NCBI GenBank assembly: GCA_941918925.1
Contig: OW799237.1
Location: forward strand, 91,609,015-91,673,014
DNA length: 64,000 nucleotides
Direction: 5' to 3'
DNA from: Phyto melanocephala
Taxonomy: Eukaryota; Arthropoda; Insecta; Diptera; Rhinophoridae
The translations under genes and the position numbers were made by a program. Below the pieces are notes generated by a model. It saw only the letters and a program-made list of their open reading frames with translations. It was not told the DNA's origin and did not search any database. Positions 55,101 to 61,100 of the stretch are shown one piece after another; position 1 is the stretch's first letter; each line of letters begins with the position of its first letter.

Positions 55101-58100
55101 GCTATTATTTTGTACACATAATTTGACAAGTTTTTAAATGCAAACTTGATCATAAACAGTTATATTTTTTGTGCATGAAGAAAGGTGGAATTAAAAAGGT
55201 GAGTTAAGGTTTCACTGATCTCATTCTTTAATCTTGTTCAAATGTTCGAAAATTTGAAAAAGCCCAAGGATCCACCAGTAAAAATTGTTCATACCCTTCA
55301 CACCAGATTGTAAAAATGTATATAAAAGGTGGGCCATTAAAAAATTAAAATTTTTCTAGTTAAATTAAATTTTTTCTTGTAAAGTCCAATTGTTTCGGTT
55401 AAAAATTAAATATTATTTTATTTATATGGTTGCCGCGGTTAGCCTCACAGTACTCCATTCGATCGAACCAATTTACAAGCACTTTTTGAAGTGTATGGAG
55501 TTGTATGTCGGCAATGGCATCACGAATATCGGCCTTCAAATGCTCAATTGTCTCTATTTTGGCTGCATAACAGTTATCTTAAACGGCGCCCCACAGAAAA
55601 TAATCAAACGGTGTCAAATCGCAGCTTCTTGACGTTTAATTGACATCACTACTTCTGCTAAATACACGGCCATTGAACATGCAACATGTCATGAGATGTG
55701 TGACAAGTTGCACCATACTGTTAAAAGTAAACATCGTTCATGTTAATGCCATGAAGAGCGGGCACAAAGAAATCGGTTAAAGAGGGGCGATAGGTGTCTG
55801 CATTGACCGTAATTGTTGTGCCGTCCTCATTTTCAAAGAAATAAGGCCAATGATGCCTCCGCTCCTCAAATCGCACCACACAGTCAATCGTAATGGCTGC
55901 ATTGGCTTCTGTAAGACCACGTTTGGGTTTTCGGAGCGCCAAATACGACTTTACGTACTGATTAACGTATCTATCTAATGAAAATAAGCTTCATCCGAAA
56001 AGATGATTTTTTTGTACGACACTTTCATGCAATTCCCGACCAATTGTCTTTGTTTTAGAAAAAAAATTCTTATGAATTCCAACTTTATTCAATCGTATAT
56101 CGATTTATATTAAACTGAATTTTGTGACGTAATAGAATGACATAAATATTGCCAGATTCGAAATAACCGCTGGTTCAAATTTAAACCGATAGATAGTAAT
56201 TTCTACAGTGGTTATTTGAGATCTTTTAAAGCATATACATTCTGAATCATTATTGATAGAGAAGTCATTTAAGCTATGTCCGTCTGTACGTCCGTGTGAG
56301 CATTGAAATCAACTTTTGAAAATAAAGCTCCCATAAATTCCACGAATTCATATGTAGTATCAATTTATTATAAATTCTTTTTAAAATTTTGGTATTGAAA
56401 ATCAGCCATTTCGACACATTACCGGCAGAGGTTTGAGCAAAAAACCATGCATAGCCAAGTTTTTCATTGAGATTTTAACAAAACATCAAAAAAAAAAGAT
56501 CAACAAAATAAGTAACAGATTTTAAAAACTCGTGTTAAAATCTGTTAGTGAATACCGAAATCGATAAAATTGTTCACTTTTTTAACCATGTCGTTAACAC
56601 AAATTAGTGGATTCACAAATCTCGTTTCTCTATGGCTTAGAAGCATCTGTATTGACTCAAGTCATATGAACACTCTCGAGAGGTATTTGCGAAATGGCAA
56701 CTACTACTGCTATAGTACGAATCAGGAACTGTATAAGTTTTTAATGTCACGGATGTAACGCTCGGATATAGATGATTTTATCTATGTGGTCTAGGCAAAA
56801 TTATATATAGATATATAGATATTACAACCCTGAGCTTGGTTTGATTTAATTTAAATTTTTCTACAAAAAGTTGAACTGTGTGCCACTCATGGAAAAAACT
56901 GTAAATGGAGGTTGGATAAAAACTTTATCCTAAAGAATTGGTCGAAGACAACTTAAGTATAAAGTAACTTTTCAGGCAAGTCCGTGTTGTCAGAACAGAT
57001 AAATATATATATGTTTAAAAAGGTCGTGCATGACAGACGGTGCAGAGAGGGCCAAATATCTATCGAAGGATCAAAGTTAACAATTTGTTAGTGCTAAAAA
57101 ATAACAGCCTATTCAAGACAACGAAACTCGAACCATAATAAATGCCAACCAAAAATTTTAATCATAAAAACTAACTCCTAACATAATACCATAGTATTGG
57201 TTCTGCAAAGTCCACAACAAATAGTCGTTGGGTTATCAGCACTACCTTCCCGTACCCTACGAGATGCCTTGTAAATGAATAAATGTAATATTGTTCAAAT
57301 AGAAAACATAAATAAAATTACGCACGCTTATTTTAGTCGTGTAACAACCAACCAACAAGCAGTTAAAACAAACAACACAAAACAACTCGAAACTACGAAA
57401 TGAATATTGTCCTCTACTTCATACAGATACTACTACGCCATAATAGTTGAGAGCTAGAGTTGTGAAGCGTAGCTGGCCGTATGAGAGATTCTAGGTGCAT
57501 TTTTACCGGCAATTGGTTTAACACGAAATATGTATGACCAGAAGAGTGCGGGTAACCACATTGTTTTAATTTTTCCCAATTTAAACAGTAGATAAACAGT
57601 TTTTTATACAATTTCCTACCATAAAGTAACCAACAACAAAAATAAATAAAATATAAAATTAAAATAAAAATTGTCAAAAGATACACTAAACAAAAGGTTA
57701 AATATTAAAAGTTATTGCATGGAAACACACAAACACACAGTCGACAAAACAAATGAAATGTTTGTTTTTTTTTTTAACAAGTTTAATTATTAAAATCAAA
57801 GTAAAATTTTATTGTTTTAGTTTCGGTGGAAAAGTTTGGAACGTGAGAAAGTTAAGAACAATTTGCTTTTAATTTATACAAACAAATTAATTTATGCAGA
57901 GTCTCTTTTGTTATTTAAATCAACAGTGAACTCGTAACATTTATTGACGCTTTGGATACAAATTTTCATCTATCATAATTAAGGAAATTGTGAAAAAAAA
58001 TATTGAGAATGAAAAGTCAATTAAATCAAGGTTTCACGAGAAACGAAAAAGATTGACTTTTTTCAATCAAATAAGCAGGATCCTTCCCTGAGTAGGGGGA

Positions 58101-61100
58101 ACAGATTTGTGGTCATGTAGGAAAGACTTACATATGTAGTTCTACACACTGGCCGGTTGACAACAAATAAATAAACTCTTTTGGAATTATATATAATGCG
58201 TGTAAAACAGAAAGTTTTCTAATAGCTCAAAACTTACATTGAATCCAATATAGGGCAGAAGACTCATAAAACATCCTTACAAAAGACGGGCTTAAAAGAA
58301 TTTATTTTGGCGTTACTTATAGCAGACTCTCTTTAAATTTTTAACAATGGTTGACTACATATTGTAGTAGGAATTGAGAAGCTTGGATTTTTTTACTTCT
58401 TTACTGAACAAAAAACTTTTATTTCCTGAACCCACAAAAGGTTTTGTTCCCAGCACCTTTTTGTACAAATATTTCTTACGTCAAAGTACTTGAGTACACG
58501 AAGATTTAATCTTCTTCAAAAACAAATCAGTGTTATTTATTTTGTTATGGCTTCAATACTGAATTTTTCTGCTCTGGGTTTAACTAATGCTAGGCGCACA
58601 ATTGGGACGAACGACGAATTTTTCGTCGCGAATATTCGTCATCAAAAATAAAACACATTTGTGTATATGCGAATGCATACAATTGTAGCGTCAGTCGAAG
58701 TTCGCGGCGAACACTGCATTAGATTTATTTCTATTTCTTACGCCGGCGAACGACGAACAAATTGGTACAAGGTGACCATTTCTTATTAAATTTGGGTTTA
58801 CTTCTCAACTTTTTAAGAAAATAAAGTTAGTTTTTACTTTAATAATTGTTTTATTTTTTATTTTAAAACATTTAAAATAAGTATAAAAAAGTTAAGTACA
58901 AAAATTTGTTTTTATTTGTGTTTTTGCAAATGTTTAAGTTTATTAAGTGATCTTTTTTTCATATGGTCACACTATTAGCTGTTATACACAAACAAAATTT
59001 TTATTATTGTTTAATGCACGTACCCACAACTTTCTTTGCAAACGTTTACTTATACGTAAAAAAGTTTTTATTATTACAGAAATTATATATATTGTTTTGT
59101 TGAGTTTCACAAAAAAATCAATTCTTCATTATTTTTGTTTTTTCTTTGCAGAAACAGTAAACAATTTTATCAACTTTAAAAGAAGTTACTTTTTTGTCGT
59201 TGTTGTGCTTCACACGACGAATTTGCACAGTGAATTTTTACCGAAGAGTTCGTCGTGTTGGGCGAAATTCGTCGTTCGTTCCAATTGTGCGCCGAGCATA
59301 ACATTTTTTTAAGTCTGATTAAAATATTTTTTTGGTTAAATAAATCTTTTTGGTCTATGCCCCATAATTTCTAATTAATTTGGCAAAGTAATCGTTGAGC
59401 TCTGACAAATGTGGCATTTATTAATCAAAAATTCACCACTTCACAACTGTTCATGAGACACAGCGAAGTTTCGAGAACGAAATTGTGGTACTAGTAATGT
59501 AAAGGTTTTTATTGTTATAAATAACAACAACATCTACTTCGTACTTCATACACGTTCGCCAACCATAAATTTTTAACATTTTAACAGAAGCTTTTTAATC
59601 GACCTTTTTGTGAGTGGCGTTGTCGTGTCTTTGTTTGTGTCGAAAACGATAGAAACATAACAAGATCTCATTCATTTCATAATGTCAAAAAAATACTCAC
59701 AATAAGATTGAAAAAAATTTGATGTCACATATAAGTCATATGAAGTCACATAAAATGCCTAAATTGGTCGTCCCAAAATTTACGCAAGATATGAATTTAA
59801 TAGAAAACACAGTTTTTAGTCCTGTGATTGTTATTTTTTAATTATAAAGTATATAGGAAAGGGTTCTTTTTGTAATAACAAATCGGAAAAATGGCCTTCA
59901 TGTCTTTGCATGCACATACGCACTCGGTTGTCGAAATTTTTTAAAACAGTTTTGTAGAGAGTTTCTTACAATTTGCAATTATTTTCTAAGATGCTTAATT
60001 AAGGTTACTGTATTGTCACCGACACTCTTACGCAATACTTTGATATTGACATTTGAATGGTTTGTTTTTGAAAAATCACTGTATTTACCGTCTTCAATGG
60101 ATCCAGTCTTGAATTTTTCTTTTCACAGTTGACGAAGTTTTAACAATATTCCGACCATATTTTGTATGAAGTTTTCGAACTGCGTCCGCCAAGATTTCAT
60201 TATTTTTTAAATATTATTCAATAATGAAGACACGTTGCTCTATTGTGTAACGCTCAATTTTTACTGACCGAATTGTTTTTTGAGGATTATATGTCCTTTA
60301 TTAAACCTAAATATTATTTGAGGATTCCCAACACTTTACTGTGTAAATGACGACAAATTTAAGTCTTGTGTTGATTTTGGAATACTACTGTAGTCATATG
60401 TGTAATACACTGTAGCAGAGTATAGAGATAATAAGATAATAACTTCGTTCAAACGTCGTAAATTTCAAATTAAATGTCACACATACATGTGACAGGGTTT
60501 CAGCGAAAAATTACACTTTCTTTAGATGTGACATTGAGTGGCGAACGTTTAAAAAAAATTTAAAAAAACAGTGTAATAGGGTTCCCTTTAATTCACTAAA
60601 TCTGCGCTGGTTTCTTCACAAGTTGCGCAAGCCGACCTATTGAAATTTTAGGTCGATTGTCAAAATTGTTATAATTAGGGTAACGGCTAGAGTAAAGAGG
60701 TTGAAGAGTTGTGATGCTGTGGCGGCCAACTTTAAAACAAAATAATTTTTTAATCTATAAAATAAAAATCAAATCTCTATCGTTGGTAATCGCATTACCT
60801 AAGAGCGACTCCATTCTCTAATTTTTTCAAATGTTTTTCACTTAGGTTATAACGGAGAGAAAAATTAATTTATAATTTATTTAAAATTGGAGAACGGCTG
60901 GATTCATTCGTTTAATATACTTTTTAAAAGCTAAAGAATAGAAGTTCAAGAATGGTTCTTAAAAAAATTGTTCTTAAAACTTAAGTGGTCGTTGCATCTC
61001 CCATACAAAATCAACCACTTTTGCCGCATATCCAATGTACGATAATACCTAAGATCTTCAAAATTCGTCTAGGATGTTATTATGATAACTTTAATAGTTC

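Noticed and set aside
58947..59312. 121-codon open frame as a gene
   Set aside because: Lies almost entirely within the MITE at 58587-59299, is Phe-rich from T-rich DNA and has no motif.
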